Source of the DNA: Rhizobium subbaraonis
Lineage (GTDB): Bacteria; Pseudomonadota; Alphaproteobacteria; Rhizobiales; Rhizobiaceae
DNA: 60,716 nucleotides
Assembly: GCF_900220975.1 (NCBI RefSeq)
Contig: NZ_OBQD01000025.1
Span: forward strand, 1 to 60,716
Reading direction: 5' to 3'
Positions 23,952 to 31,718 of this stretch are shown piece after piece. Positions within the stretch are counted from its first letter, which is position 1. Every line of letters begins with the position of its first letter. The notes beneath the pieces were generated by a model. It had not been told where the DNA came from. It saw nothing but the letters and a program-made list of their open reading frames with translations, and ran no database searches. The position numbers were made by a program, and so were the translations under genes.

Positions 23952-23984
23952 CCCGGCGGCACAAGCCGCCGGGTTTCTCATTTT
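23952..23984 (+). terminator. Intrinsic terminator after ssb
   Basis: CCCGGCGGC (23952-23960) and GCCGCCGGG (23965-23973) close an ACAA loop, a 9-bp perfect stem, followed by TTTCTCATTTT. It is 17 nt after the stop. Confidence 0.75.
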
Positions 23985-24121
23985 CGCGACTTCCCGCACC
24001 CTTCCGCTGCGATGCCGCCGACAAGATTGCCGAACGGCCCCTCGCGCAAAAGAGCAATGAAGAGGTCTCACAATCGGCGTGGTCGCCTCAAGATTCGAAT
24101 GCCGGACGGACGCCGAGATTT

Positions 24122-24331
24122 ATGAAAAGCACGCCGCACCTACGCAACAGAATTTGTTACACGACGGTTGCTCCGACCCTTGTTCTCGATCTTGCTAACG
24201 CGAACAGTCCGAACCTCACCAGAGCAAGAGACATGTGTTCCTCCACATGGCTGGAGGGCGTCATGGCCGCCGCAGAATACGACGGCGAGGACGCTACCAT
24301 TGTCGAGGAGCTGGATCCCTTCGCCCCGTGA
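24122..24331 (+). CDS. Possible small protein of unknown role
   Basis: The protein has 69 aa in the longest frame, or 23 aa from an inner ATG at 24263. The C-terminal acidic AAEYDGEDATIVEELDPFAP has ordinary coding composition. The N-terminal half does not. There is no ribosome site that decides the start, so the call is uncertain. The rest of 23985-24514 shows no gene. Confidence 0.3.
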   Translation: MKSTPHLRNRICYTTVAPTLVLDLANANSPNLTRARDMCSSTWLEGVMAAAEYDGEDATIVEELDPFAP

Positions 24332-24514
24332 GGGCGAAGGGGCGCGCCTTAGTCCCCGAAGTGGTCAGGCAACCGAATCAGTTTCCGTGCCACTTCAGGA
24401 AACGCAGCGTGGACCGTGGTTTGCGGCCCAAATTCGGCTAGCTTTTGCGCGAAGAGCGACTAAAATAGTCGTAGTTCTGGATTGCGTGCAGATCGGAGTG
24501 GGAGGTGATCATGT

Positions 24515-24763
24515 ATGATCACCGCCCGACAGTCACGGGCCGCACGCGCGCTGCTGGGTTGGACGCAGGAGACGCTCGCTGACAAGGCCCGGGTATCGCT
24601 GACCGCGCTTAAACGCCTCGAGTCCGAGAACGGGCTCGAAGTGTTCGAATCGACTCGCGATGAAGTTCGCAGGGCGCTGGAAGCGGCCGGGGTTGTTCTC
24701 TTGTCAACGGACAAGGGAGAAGGGGTTCTGCTCCTCCACCACAGGCTCGACCGACCGAAATAA
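24515..24763 (+). CDS. Short XRE-family transcriptional regulator
   Basis: The protein has 82 aa and is a single helix-turn-helix of the Cro/C1 type (RQSRAARALLGWTQETLADKARVSLTALKRLESENGLEVF). The C-terminal helix (DEVRRALEAAGVVLLS) probably dimerises. GGAGGTGATCATGT precedes the ATG at 24515 and contains an alternative ATG at 24511 out of frame. Such short proteins frequently regulate transfer or maintenance genes of mobile elements. The target is unknown, but it is close to the DUF2285 and excisionase-like genes. Confidence 0.85.
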   Translation: MITARQSRAARALLGWTQETLADKARVSLTALKRLESENGLEVFESTRDEVRRALEAAGVVLLSTDKGEGVLLLHHRLDRPK

Positions 24764-24860
24764 CACTATGGAGCGCATATCGACGTTTCCGTGACATAAA
24801 GGCATTTTATCTTGTTTTGAGACATTCAATGAATCCGGCGCACGCGAGTACGGAAGCTTG

Positions 24861-25142
24861 ATGGGACAGTCAATACTGGCATTTCTGGACGCACCACCGT
24901 CCAGCGACACACTCACAACTTACGACCGCGAGCATATGAAGCTCTACATGCGGCTGCTCGACGCCGAGCGGGACGGCGCCGACTGGCGCGAGGCCGTGCA
25001 CATCCTGTTCGGCCTCGACCCGTATCGCGATCCCACCCGATGCCGCTCCATCCACAATGCCCATCTCGCCCGCGCACATTGGATGACCGAACACGGCTAT
25101 CGCGAACTGGTTCGTGAAAGTCAGCAGAAGCCCTCTTCGTGA
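24861..25142 (+). CDS. Small conserved protein linked to DUF2285 genes
   Basis: The protein has 93 aa. It contains the block LTTYDREHMKLYMRLLDAERDGADWREAVHILFGLDPYRDP, followed by HLARAHWMTEHGYRELVRES. In alphaproteobacterial elements proteins of this shape sit beside DUF2285/transcription-regulator-like genes, and the C-terminal GYRELV resembles the GYRKLL end of DUF2285. It is likely DNA-associated. The ATG at 24861 is chosen over a TTG at 24858. Confidence 0.75.
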   Translation: MGQSILAFLDAPPSSDTLTTYDREHMKLYMRLLDAERDGADWREAVHILFGLDPYRDPTRCRSIHNAHLARAHWMTEHGYRELVRESQQKPSS

Positions 25143-25245
25143 TGCTCCGCAAGCATCACCTCTTGTTCTCTTCATGACTTCCAATTCTCAACCCGGACGT
25201 GAAATCCTGCATCCCCCAAGTAACAATAAACGTGGGAGGATCTCC

Positions 25246-26020
25246 ATGACGCCTGACGCATCGACGTGGCGTTCGTCTGTTGAATACGAGCATCTGGATG
25301 TATTGACGCCATCCGATCTGGCCTGGGAATGGCTGCGTCGCAGCGATGCCTATGATGCCGACTTCGAAGCATCCGTGGCCGAACACGGAATCGCGACGTC
25401 CATGACGGCGCAGATTCAGCAACGATGGGGATTGCGATTTCCCTGTCGACCCTCGGACGCCACCCCCTGACGCTCCGATTTTCTGGCTCCCAAGGGAAGA
25501 TACGAGCGTCGTCGTCCTGATCGAAGTACCACCCGATCTGCGGGACGACGACGGTGATCAGCCTGTCGAATCCTGGCGCCAGGAGCGGGCAACCGAAGAT
25601 GGCCACGGTTCATTCCGTCTTTCTCTTTCCACCGGTGAACGTCTCCAGATCGCGGACAACATCGTCGAGGCCGGCATTGCATCTGTCGCCGCCATCCCAC
25701 TCGGCATAGAGGGCTTCGATCGGATCGAAGCCGTCTATCGCCTCCTTTCGGCTCTGCACGGCCGGGCAATTCCCCCCGACACGCGGCTGACACGCCAGCA
25801 GCGCGTGCGGCAACGCCGAATGCTTCGCGCCTTTGACGGATACCGGGCCGGCGCGACGCAACAGGAAATCGCCGAGGTCATCTTCAGCATCGATCGTCTC
25901 GACCGCGACGAATGGCAGACGTCGGAGGTCCGTCACAAGATCAAGACGCTCCTGCGTGATGCCAAAGCCATGATCGCGGGCGGATATCGAAAACTCCTCC
26001 GTCATCGCCACCGACCCTAG
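25246..26020 (+). pseudogene. Trans-regulator (DUF6499-like) plus DUF2285 gene with one frameshift
   Basis: The first frame (25246 on) encodes TPDASTWRSSVEYEHLDVLTPSDLAWEWLRRSD, the N-terminal domain typical of this family, and stops soon after LRFPCR. The next frame, from 25442, continues directly as PVDPRTPPPDAPIFWLP and runs to the DUF2285 end (DEWQTSEVRHKIKTLLRDAKAMIAGGYRKLLRH). The join lies in a TTTCCCTG run around 25438-25444, so one extra C would explain it. The alternatives are a real frameshift, a programmed slip, or a sequencing error. GGGAGGA precedes the ATG. Confidence 0.82.
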
Positions 26021-26161
26021 CGCGGTCACGCCCTCTCAATGGTGGGCGAATTCGATACCCCCCAACTTCGCCCTGCAACTCGCCGGCTCTTCTCCGCCAC
26101 CGTGGTCATTACCCGCCGCTGATCCGAAGCGGCCGTCCCAAACACCACGGAGGCCCGATCC

Positions 26162-26443
26162 ATGCCACACGAACCCGTCGTTCTCCCGCCGCGCTACCTG
26201 CGAACCAAGGAAGCGGCCGAGTTCCTCAGCCTTTCGGCCCGGACGCTCGAAAAGCATCGGACCTACGGCACCGGCCCCGCCTATCGCAAGCTCGGCGGCC
26301 GCGTCGTCTACGCGATCGACGATCTCGAAACCTGGGCTGCCCGCGGCGCAGTGACGTCCACCTCCGATCCGCGCGGCTCGGTCCTGCCGGCCAAACGCCA
26401 CGCGCATCAGCAGCCGGTCCACGCCGGCCGTTACGCACGCTGA
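26162..26443 (+). CDS. AlpA/excisionase-like helix-turn-helix protein
   Basis: The protein has 93 aa. A MerR-type HTH_17 domain (about 10-60, YLRTKEAAEFLSLSARTLEKHRTYGTGPAYRKLGGRVVYAIDDLETWAARG) is typical of recombination directionality factors and small regulators on mobile elements. The C-terminal tail is disordered and His-rich. GGAGG lies 9 nt before the ATG. It sits immediately before repA and may control replication or excision. No integrase is in the window to test the excisionase role. Confidence 0.85.
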   Translation: MPHEPVVLPPRYLRTKEAAEFLSLSARTLEKHRTYGTGPAYRKLGGRVVYAIDDLETWAARGAVTSTSDPRGSVLPAKRHAHQQPVHAGRYAR

Positions 26444-26461
26444 TCGCGGCCGGAATCGTTC

Positions 26462-27625
26462 ATGGCGGCGCGGCGTCTATCCCTCTCGGAGCGCGGACAG
26501 CTCGACCTGTTCCGGGCGCTTCCCGGCGACTTCGCGCCACGAGACGCGCAGGATCTCATGGCCTATCCCTTCTTTTCCCTATCCAAGACCCATCGCGTCG
26601 CGCCGATCGACTTCGTCGCGGGTGGCGTGACGATCCGGGTCGAGGCTGTTCCCGATCACGGCATGGCGACCATATGGGACGCCGATATCCTGATCTGGGC
26701 GGCAAGCCAGATCGTGAATGCCCGAGATGCCGGACTCCGCACCTCGCGACTGATGGCCGCCACGCCCTACGAAATCCTCACCTATGTCGGTCGCGGCACA
26801 TCGCTTCGCGACTACCAGCGCCTGAAAGCCGCGCTCGACCGGCTGCAATCGACCACGGTGTCGACCTCGATCCGGCAGCCGGCCGAGGGCCGCCGCCACC
26901 GCTTTTCTTGGATCAACGAGTGGCAGGAGCGGACCAACCACAACGGCCGGCCAGAAGGCATCGAGATGATCGTGCCGGACTGGTTCTACCGCGCCGTCCT
27001 CGACGATGCGCTCGTGCTCACCATCGACCGCGCCTATTTCGACCTCACGGGCGGCCTCGACCGCTGGCTCTACCGCCTGGTGCGCAAGCACGGCGGCCGC
27101 CAGCGCGATGGCTGGCGCTTCGACTTCCGCCACCTCCACCAGAAATCCGGAAGCCTGTCGCCGTTCAAGCGCTTCGCCTTCGAGCTGCGCGACATCATCC
27201 GGCGCCAGCCGCTGCCCGGCTACACGCTCTTCCTCGAGGCCGAAATCGGGGGCCGCACGCTGCTCGCTTTCGAGCCTCTCTCGGCCTGTGGACAGCCTGT
27301 GGACGGCCTCGTGCTATCGGGAACCCGGACTATCGTGCTATCGGGAACCCGAGGCTCGTGCTATCAGGAACCCAAACAGGGTTTAACCCACGGAAACTTC
27401 ACACGAAATCGCGCCCTTAACTTAGAGTCTAACATAGACTCTAAGTTTGAAGAGCGCGCGCGCGATGTGGAAAACCTCATCCGCGAGACCGCCCGAAACC
27501 TCAGCGTCACCGCGAAGAAGACCAAAGCGGCCGCGCCGGGATCGGCGCCCAACGACGACAGCTCTTCGTCTTCCAGCGAAGCAAAAGCGCCTCGCCTTTC
27601 TCTCGACCGATCGGGGAAAAGCTGA
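26462..27625 (+). CDS. repA: Replication initiator protein A (RPA type)
   Basis: The protein has 387 aa and binds origin repeats to start replication. The RPA-family core spans about 1-270 with FPLFSLSKT-like (MAYPFFSLSKTHRVAPIDF), IWDADILIWAASQI, ITLRTSRLMAATPYEILTYVGRG-like and the winged-helix part DWFYRAVLDDALVLTIDRAYFDLTGGLDRWLYRLVRKHGG. The 3' end of the gene carries the iteron-like repeats and the palindrome, so the coding sequence and the origin overlap. The C-terminal 100 residues are low-complexity (DDSSSSSSEAKAP). The TGA overlaps the parA ATG (TGATG). In Tn4371-type elements repA-parA precede the transfer genes. Confidence 0.92.
   Translation: MAARRLSLSERGQLDLFRALPGDFAPRDAQDLMAYPFFSLSKTHRVAPIDFVAGGVTIRVEAVPDHGMATIWDADILIWAASQIVNARDAGLRTSRLMAATPYEILTYVGRGTSLRDYQRLKAALDRLQSTTVSTSIRQPAEGRRHRFSWINEWQERTNHNGRPEGIEMIVPDWFYRAVLDDALVLTIDRAYFDLTGGLDRWLYRLVRKHGGRQRDGWRFDFRHLHQKSGSLSPFKRFAFELRDIIRRQPLPGYTLFLEAEIGGRTLLAFEPLSACGQPVDGLVLSGTRTIVLSGTRGSCYQEPKQGLTHGNFTRNRALNLESNIDSKFEERARDVENLIRETARNLSVTAKKTKAAAPGSAPNDDSSSSSSEAKAPRLSLDRSGKS
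27285..27445 (+). repeat. Putative replication origin inside repA (iterons, box pair, palindrome)
   Basis: Two CCTGTGGAC repeats (27285-27293, 27296-27304) resemble DnaA-box cores. They are followed by three copies of CGTGCTATCGGGAACCC (27310-27326; 27334-27350; 27357-27373, the last with one change to CAGG). Next come GGGTTTAACCC (27379-27389) and a perfect 11-bp inverted repeat CTTAGAGTCTA-ACA-TAGACTCTAAG (27421-27445) in an AT-rich stretch. The first two iterons are 24 bp apart but the third is 23, so it falls in another reading frame. The repeats are therefore kept as DNA, not as protein. Confidence 0.7.
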
Positions 27626-28278
27626 TGATCGTCGCCTTTCTCAATCAGAAGGGCGGCGTCGGCAAGACGACGCTGGCGCTGCACCTTGCCGGTGAGCTGG
27701 CGGGACGCGGCAAGCGTGTCACGCTGATCGACGCGGACCCGCAGGGCTCCGCGCTCGACTGGTCGCAGCAACGCTCACGCGAGGGCCTGCCGCGCCTGTT
27801 CGGCGTCGTCGGCTTGGCGCGTGACACGCTGCACCGCGAGGCGCCAGAACTCGCTCGTGACGTCGACCACATCGTCATAGATGGGCCGCCACGCGTTGCC
27901 GGGCTCGTGCGCTCCGCGCTGCTCGCCGCCGACCTCGTGGTGATCCCGGTGCAGCCATCGCCGCTCGATGGCTGGGCCTCGGCGGAGATGCTGGCGCTCT
28001 TGACGGAGGCGCGCATCTACCGGCCAGAGCTTGTCGCCCGCTTCGTGCTCAACCGCTGCGCCGCGCGCACCGTCATCGCCCGCGAGACAGCGGAAACGCT
28101 CGCCGATCACGATCCGCCGGTGCTCGCCAGCACCATCGGCCAGCGCGTCGTCTTCGCCGACGCCGCACAGACCGGGCGGCTTGCGTCGGACATCGACGCG
28201 CGATCGCCCGCCGCCCGTGAAATTGCGGCGCTCGTGACCGAGATCGAGCGGCTGCGCATCGGGAGGGCGACGTCATGA
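27625..28278 (+). CDS. parA: ParA-type partition ATPase
   Basis: The protein has 217 aa. It has a deviant Walker A FLNQKGGVGKTTLALHLA (about 4-21) with the signature lysine, the switch region DADPQGSALDWSQQR (about 39-53) and VIDGPPR (about 88-94). It is a small ParA without an N-terminal HTH and belongs to the plasmid partition Ib/ICE group. It is coupled to repA upstream and to the methyltransferase downstream (ATGA). Its expected partner is a small DNA-binding protein, perhaps the RHH-like protein at 29015 (inference). Confidence 0.93.
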   Translation: MIVAFLNQKGGVGKTTLALHLAGELAGRGKRVTLIDADPQGSALDWSQQRSREGLPRLFGVVGLARDTLHREAPELARDVDHIVIDGPPRVAGLVRSALLAADLVVIPVQPSPLDGWASAEMLALLTEARIYRPELVARFVLNRCAARTVIARETAETLADHDPPVLASTIGQRVVFADAAQTGRLASDIDARSPAAREIAALVTEIERLRIGRATS

Positions 28279-29018
28279 TCGTCCTTACCGGCGACTGCCG
28301 CGAGCTCATGCCGTCGCATGGCCCGTTCGACATGATCCTCGCCGATCCGCCTTACGGTGACACCTCGCTCGCCTGGGATCGGCGCGTCGAGGGCTGGCTT
28401 CCGCTCGCGCGGGCCGCCCTCAAGCCGACCGGCTCTCTGTGGGTGTTCGGCTCGCTGCGCAGCTTCATGGTCACGGCGATCAGGTTCGTCGACGCAGGCT
28501 TTCGCATCGCACAGGAGATCGTCTGGGAGAAGCAGAACGGCTCCAGCTTCCATGCCGACCGCTTCAAGCGGGTGCACGAGCTGGCCGTTCAGTTCTATCC
28601 CGCCGAGACGCCTTGGCGCGACGTTTACAACGACGTCCAGACCACGCCGGACGCGACGGCCCGCACGGTCCGCCGCAAGCAGCGGCCACCCCATACCGGC
28701 CAGATCGACGGCGGTCACTATGTCAGCCATGATGGCGGACCGCGCCTGATGCGCTCGGTCATCTACGTGCGCAACGCCCATGGTCGCGCGATCCACCCGA
28801 CCGAAAAGCCGTCGGCGCTCCTCGAAATCCTGATCCGCACAAGCTGCCCGGAAGGCAGCCTTGTTGGCGACTGGTTCGCAGGCTCGGGCGCGGCCGGGGA
28901 AGCCTGCCGGCTGTCAGGCCGGCGCTATCTCGGCTGCGAGATCGACGCCGCCATGGCCGAACGCGCCCGCGCGCGCATCGCCTCCGTGCTGCCGTTCCAC
29001 GACGGAGGCGCGTCATGA
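28275..29018 (+). CDS. Orphan DNA methyltransferase (N4/N6, beta-class order)
   Basis: The protein has 247 aa. The catalytic DPPYGD motif IV comes first (about 23-28), the target region follows, then motif X/I near the C-terminus with HPTEKPSALLEILIRTS and DWFAGSGAAGEAC (about 200-214). This order is the beta-class of N4-cytosine or N6-adenine methylases. No restriction endonuclease lies next to it, so it is probably a protective methylase of the element, complementing ArdC. It overlaps parA and the next gene by 4 nt each, which points to strictly co-regulated expression with replication. Confidence 0.9.
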   Translation: MIVLTGDCRELMPSHGPFDMILADPPYGDTSLAWDRRVEGWLPLARAALKPTGSLWVFGSLRSFMVTAIRFVDAGFRIAQEIVWEKQNGSSFHADRFKRVHELAVQFYPAETPWRDVYNDVQTTPDATARTVRRKQRPPHTGQIDGGHYVSHDGGPRLMRSVIYVRNAHGRAIHPTEKPSALLEILIRTSCPEGSLVGDWFAGSGAAGEACRLSGRRYLGCEIDAAMAERARARIASVLPFHDGGAS

Positions 29019-29269
29019 CGGTCCGCACGGAAAAGCGCGGCTTCGCGACGCGACCAGTCGATCCGGGCGGTTGGATCAAGGCCGGCGATGCACCGGCGAC
29101 GCGTGACAACGCTGCCGCCATCTATTCCGCCCGGCTGACGATCGACATCACGCCGGCGATGCGTGGGCGCATCAAGGTCGCCGCCTTCCGCCGCGGAGTG
29201 ACCGTCGCCGACATGCTGCGCGAGCTGCTGGCGCGTGAATTTCCCGAAACGTCTGGAGACCAATCATGA
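29015..29269 (+). CDS. Small ribbon-helix-helix-like protein
   Basis: The protein has 84 aa. The C-terminal half (ARLTIDITPAMRGRIKVAAFRRGVTVADMLRELLAREF) has the strand-helix-helix pattern of ParG/CopG-type repressors. The N-terminus is basic and flexible, as in ParG. Coupled to the parA/methylase genes, it is a candidate ParB-type partner of the ParA ATPase or an operon repressor. Confidence 0.78.
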   Translation: MTVRTEKRGFATRPVDPGGWIKAGDAPATRDNAAAIYSARLTIDITPAMRGRIKVAAFRRGVTVADMLRELLAREFPETSGDQS

Positions 29270-29784
29270 CCGCCAATGCGACGTACCGCATGCGCGGCCG
29301 TCCGTTGCCGGACGGTCCTGCCGCATTCACCACGCTCGTCGAGCTCACCTGGATCGAGAAGCGCGTCGAAAGCTGGATCAGATTCGGGAACCAGAGCTAC
29401 GAGCAGAAACTCGACCGCCAGCACAGGGTCGTCGGCTTCGCGCCGAATGCGGTCTTTTGCTTCGTTCGCTGGGCTGCGAACGAACACGGGACGATCATCT
29501 CGCGTGTCGATATTGTGCGGACTGTCGATCGCGGCGAGCCGTATCAGACGCTGCCTTTCGTGCGGCCCGGCGGCGAAATTCTCCTCAAGATCGAAGGCTG
29601 GCCGAAGGTCGAGAACGTGCTGCGTCACGTTGACGGCATCGACGCGCTCGGCATCGATCCGGCCGATGTCGATCCCGATCATTGGCGTCATGTCGCCCAC
29701 TGGATGAACGCCGGCGAAGCGCCGCGTCCCTACACGTCCGATCGCCATCAGGCATGGCTCCGGCGCCGGGAGATCGTGCGATGA
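29266..29784 (+). CDS. DUF2840 protein
   Basis: The protein has 172 aa. It belongs to DUF2840, found next to traF in alphaproteobacterial conjugative elements: WIEKRVESWIRFG, LDRQHRVVGFAPNAVFCFVRWAANEHGT, and WPKVENVLRHVDGIDALGI. The biochemical role is unknown. The 4-nt ATGA overlap with traF and the overlap with the RHH gene place it in one operon. Confidence 0.85.
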   Translation: MTANATYRMRGRPLPDGPAAFTTLVELTWIEKRVESWIRFGNQSYEQKLDRQHRVVGFAPNAVFCFVRWAANEHGTIISRVDIVRTVDRGEPYQTLPFVRPGGEILLKIEGWPKVENVLRHVDGIDALGIDPADVDPDHWRHVAHWMNAGEAPRPYTSDRHQAWLRRREIVR

Positions 29785-30326
29785 CGCGGCTCGAATACCT
29801 TGCGGCGACCGCCTTCGGTGTCCTCGGCATTGCGCTCGCCAGTGCCACACCCTTGCCGTTGAAGCTCGTTTGGAACGCGACCGCGAGCGAGCCAGTAGGC
29901 TTCTACACCATCGATCCTGTTGGTCGTCTCGAGGTGCCCGACCTTGTCGTCGTCATGCCGCCCGAGCCCGTCGCCTCGTTCATCGTGGAGCGCGGCTACG
30001 TCGCTCGCGGCGTGCCGCTTCTGAAGCGGGTGCTGGGCCTCCCGGGACAACGCGTCTGCCGCTCCGGGCGTGCAATCAGCGTCGACGACGTTCCGCTTGG
30101 CGACGCGCTCGACCGCGACAGCAAAGGCCGCGACCTGCCGGTTTGGCAGGGTTGCCGCCGCATCGGCAGCGGAGAGCTGTTCCTCATGAACCACGAAGCC
30201 CCAGACAGCCTCGACGGCCGCTACTTCGGCCCGTTTCCCGCCACCGCGGTGATCGGTCGGGCGACACCGCTTTTCACCGACGACGACGGCGAGGGCCGCT
30301 TCGTCTGGCGCGCGCCGACGCGGTGA
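29781..30326 (+). CDS. traF: TraF-type S26 signal peptidase
   Basis: The protein has 181 aa. TraF peptidases process and cyclise the TrbC pilin. An N-terminal hydrophobic segment (about 4-25) is followed by NATASEPVGFYTI with the serine nucleophile (SEPVG). The lysine-containing LLKRVLGLPGQRVC carries the general-base lysine region, and the C-terminal motif GELFLMNHEAPDSLDGRYFGP matches box E-like positions. The size is that of plasmid TraF. Coupled to DUF2840, it serves the trb operon some 7 kb downstream. Confidence 0.9.
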   Translation: MTRLEYLAATAFGVLGIALASATPLPLKLVWNATASEPVGFYTIDPVGRLEVPDLVVVMPPEPVASFIVERGYVARGVPLLKRVLGLPGQRVCRSGRAISVDDVPLGDALDRDSKGRDLPVWQGCRRIGSGELFLMNHEAPDSLDGRYFGPFPATAVIGRATPLFTDDDGEGRFVWRAPTR

Positions 30327-30371
30327 CGGCGCGACCACTGCAATCCCGCCGCACAACAGGAGACCACGATC

Positions 30372-30707
30372 ATGGCCAACATCGGACTTTTCACACGCAC
30401 GGAATCCGGCTTCGAAGGGCGGTTCAGGGCGCTTGGCATCGACGAAGAAATCACCTTCGTCGCCGCCGAGCCTTCGGAGGCCAAGAACGCTCCAGCCTAT
30501 CGCGTTCTGCTCGGCGACGAAGACGGGCTTCCGATCGGTGCGGCCTGGGCGGCCGTCGGCGATCGGGCCGGTGAATTCTTTTCCGTCGAGATCTACAGCC
30601 CGCTGTTCGGAGGCATGCTACGCGCGAACCTCTTCCGCGCCGGTGACGACGGCTCCGCCTGGGGCCTGCACACGAACCTCACTTCCAAAAAGCGGAAGGA
30701 TGACTGA
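30372..30707 (+). CDS. DUF736 protein
   Basis: The protein has 111 aa and has the DUF736 pattern (GLFTRTESGFEGRFRALGIDEEITFVAAEPSEAKNAPAYRVL) ending in LTSKKRKDD. It is a very common conjugative-element protein of unknown function, usually between traF and the relaxase. AGGAG lies upstream of the ATG. The next gene starts directly after its stop. Confidence 0.9.
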   Translation: MANIGLFTRTESGFEGRFRALGIDEEITFVAAEPSEAKNAPAYRVLLGDEDGLPIGAAWAAVGDRAGEFFSVEIYSPLFGGMLRANLFRAGDDGSAWGLHTNLTSKKRKDD

Positions 30708-31475
30708 ATGACGGCGGTCAAGCACCGCGCCAGCGTCGGCGGCTTGATCGCCGTCCGGCGCTCAGCGCTCCTCCTTCTTCTTTCCGGCCTGACCTTCACC
30801 GCGGCCGAAACGCCTGCTATTTTGGCGCAAGTTCCGTCCCCCGTCCGGGCCGCGTCCGCTCATCCGCACGCGGCTCATATCGCCGAGGCGTCGCGGCGGT
30901 TCGGCATTCCGTCGACATGGATCGTCGCCGTGATGCGCACCGAGAGCGCGGGCGACGTGCGCGCCGTCTCCTCGGCCGGCGCGATGGGACTGATGCAGGT
31001 TATGCCCGATACCTGGGCCGAACTTCGCCTCCGTTACCGCCTCGGCCGCAACCCATATAACTCACGCGACAACATCCTCGCGGGTACTGCGTACCTGCGC
31101 GAGATGTGGGATCGCTATGGCGACGTAGCCGCCATGCTCGCTGCCTACAATGCTGGCCCGGCGCGCTATGACGAGCATCGTTCGAAGGGCCGCCCGCTGC
31201 CCGCCGAAACGCGAGCCTACGTCACGTTTCTTGCCCCCGTTCTGCGCGGCGAGCGCCCTTCCAAGAGCGGTTCGGCGATTGCCCGACCGCTCGACTGGCG
31301 CGAGGCGGCGATCTTCGTCGGGCGGGATGACGGCGCCTCCGCTGGCAATCCCGCGTCTTCGGATCGCGCACTGACCGATACCCGCTCACCCGTCCAGGCG
31401 GCGCAGGAGACGCTGACCGCCGCGCAGCCAAAGGGGCTGTTCATCGCCCGCGCTGCCGCTGGAGACCGGCCATGA
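30708..31475 (+). CDS. Lytic transglycosylase for conjugation
   Basis: The protein has 255 aa. An N-terminal signal peptide (about 10-40, SALLLLLSGLTFTAAETPAILA) precedes the SLT catalytic domain (about 55-165). The catalytic Glu lies in AVMRTESAGDVRAVSSAGAMGLMQVMPDTW, with AYNAGPARY near the end. The protein cleaves peptidoglycan to let the secretion channel pass, as VirB1 does. The remaining C-terminal 75 residues are a disordered tail. It starts immediately after DUF736 and is followed by the candidate oriT. Confidence 0.9.
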   Translation: MTAVKHRASVGGLIAVRRSALLLLLSGLTFTAAETPAILAQVPSPVRAASAHPHAAHIAEASRRFGIPSTWIVAVMRTESAGDVRAVSSAGAMGLMQVMPDTWAELRLRYRLGRNPYNSRDNILAGTAYLREMWDRYGDVAAMLAAYNAGPARYDEHRSKGRPLPAETRAYVTFLAPVLRGERPSKSGSAIARPLDWREAAIFVGRDDGASAGNPASSDRALTDTRSPVQAAQETLTAAQPKGLFIARAAAGDRP

Positions 31476-31576
31476 GCGGCCCTGCGGCAAATCGCGGCCC
31501 GTCGTGCTCTCGCGTGTCATTGAGAGCGCCAGGGGTGGAGGCAGGCGCAGCAACCGGACGATGGCAGGATAAAAGG

Positions 31577-31663
31577 GCGCACGGTGCGCGTCCGTCGGTC
31601 GGTTGTTTTTGTTTATGTTTTTGGTGCGTTCCGCACCGTGCAGCGCATTCGCGCACCGTGCGC
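31577..31663. other. Candidate oriT/regulatory region before the relaxase
   Basis: A 243-nt gap without a good gene lies between the transglycosylase and relaxase. GCGCACGGTGCGC (31577-31589) and its exact reverse complement GCGCACCGTGCGC (31651-31663) are each near-palindromic. A third GCACCGTGC (31633-31641) and a GCACCGCGC (31699-31707) follow. A long T-rich run separates the first pair. Position beside the relaxase gene and paired inverted repeats are usual for oriT. The nic site itself is not identifiable. Confidence 0.6.
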
Positions 31664-31718
31664 CGCACGCCCATCTTACTGTTTTTGCGTGATGTTTCGC
31701 ACCGCGCGGAGATGCGCC

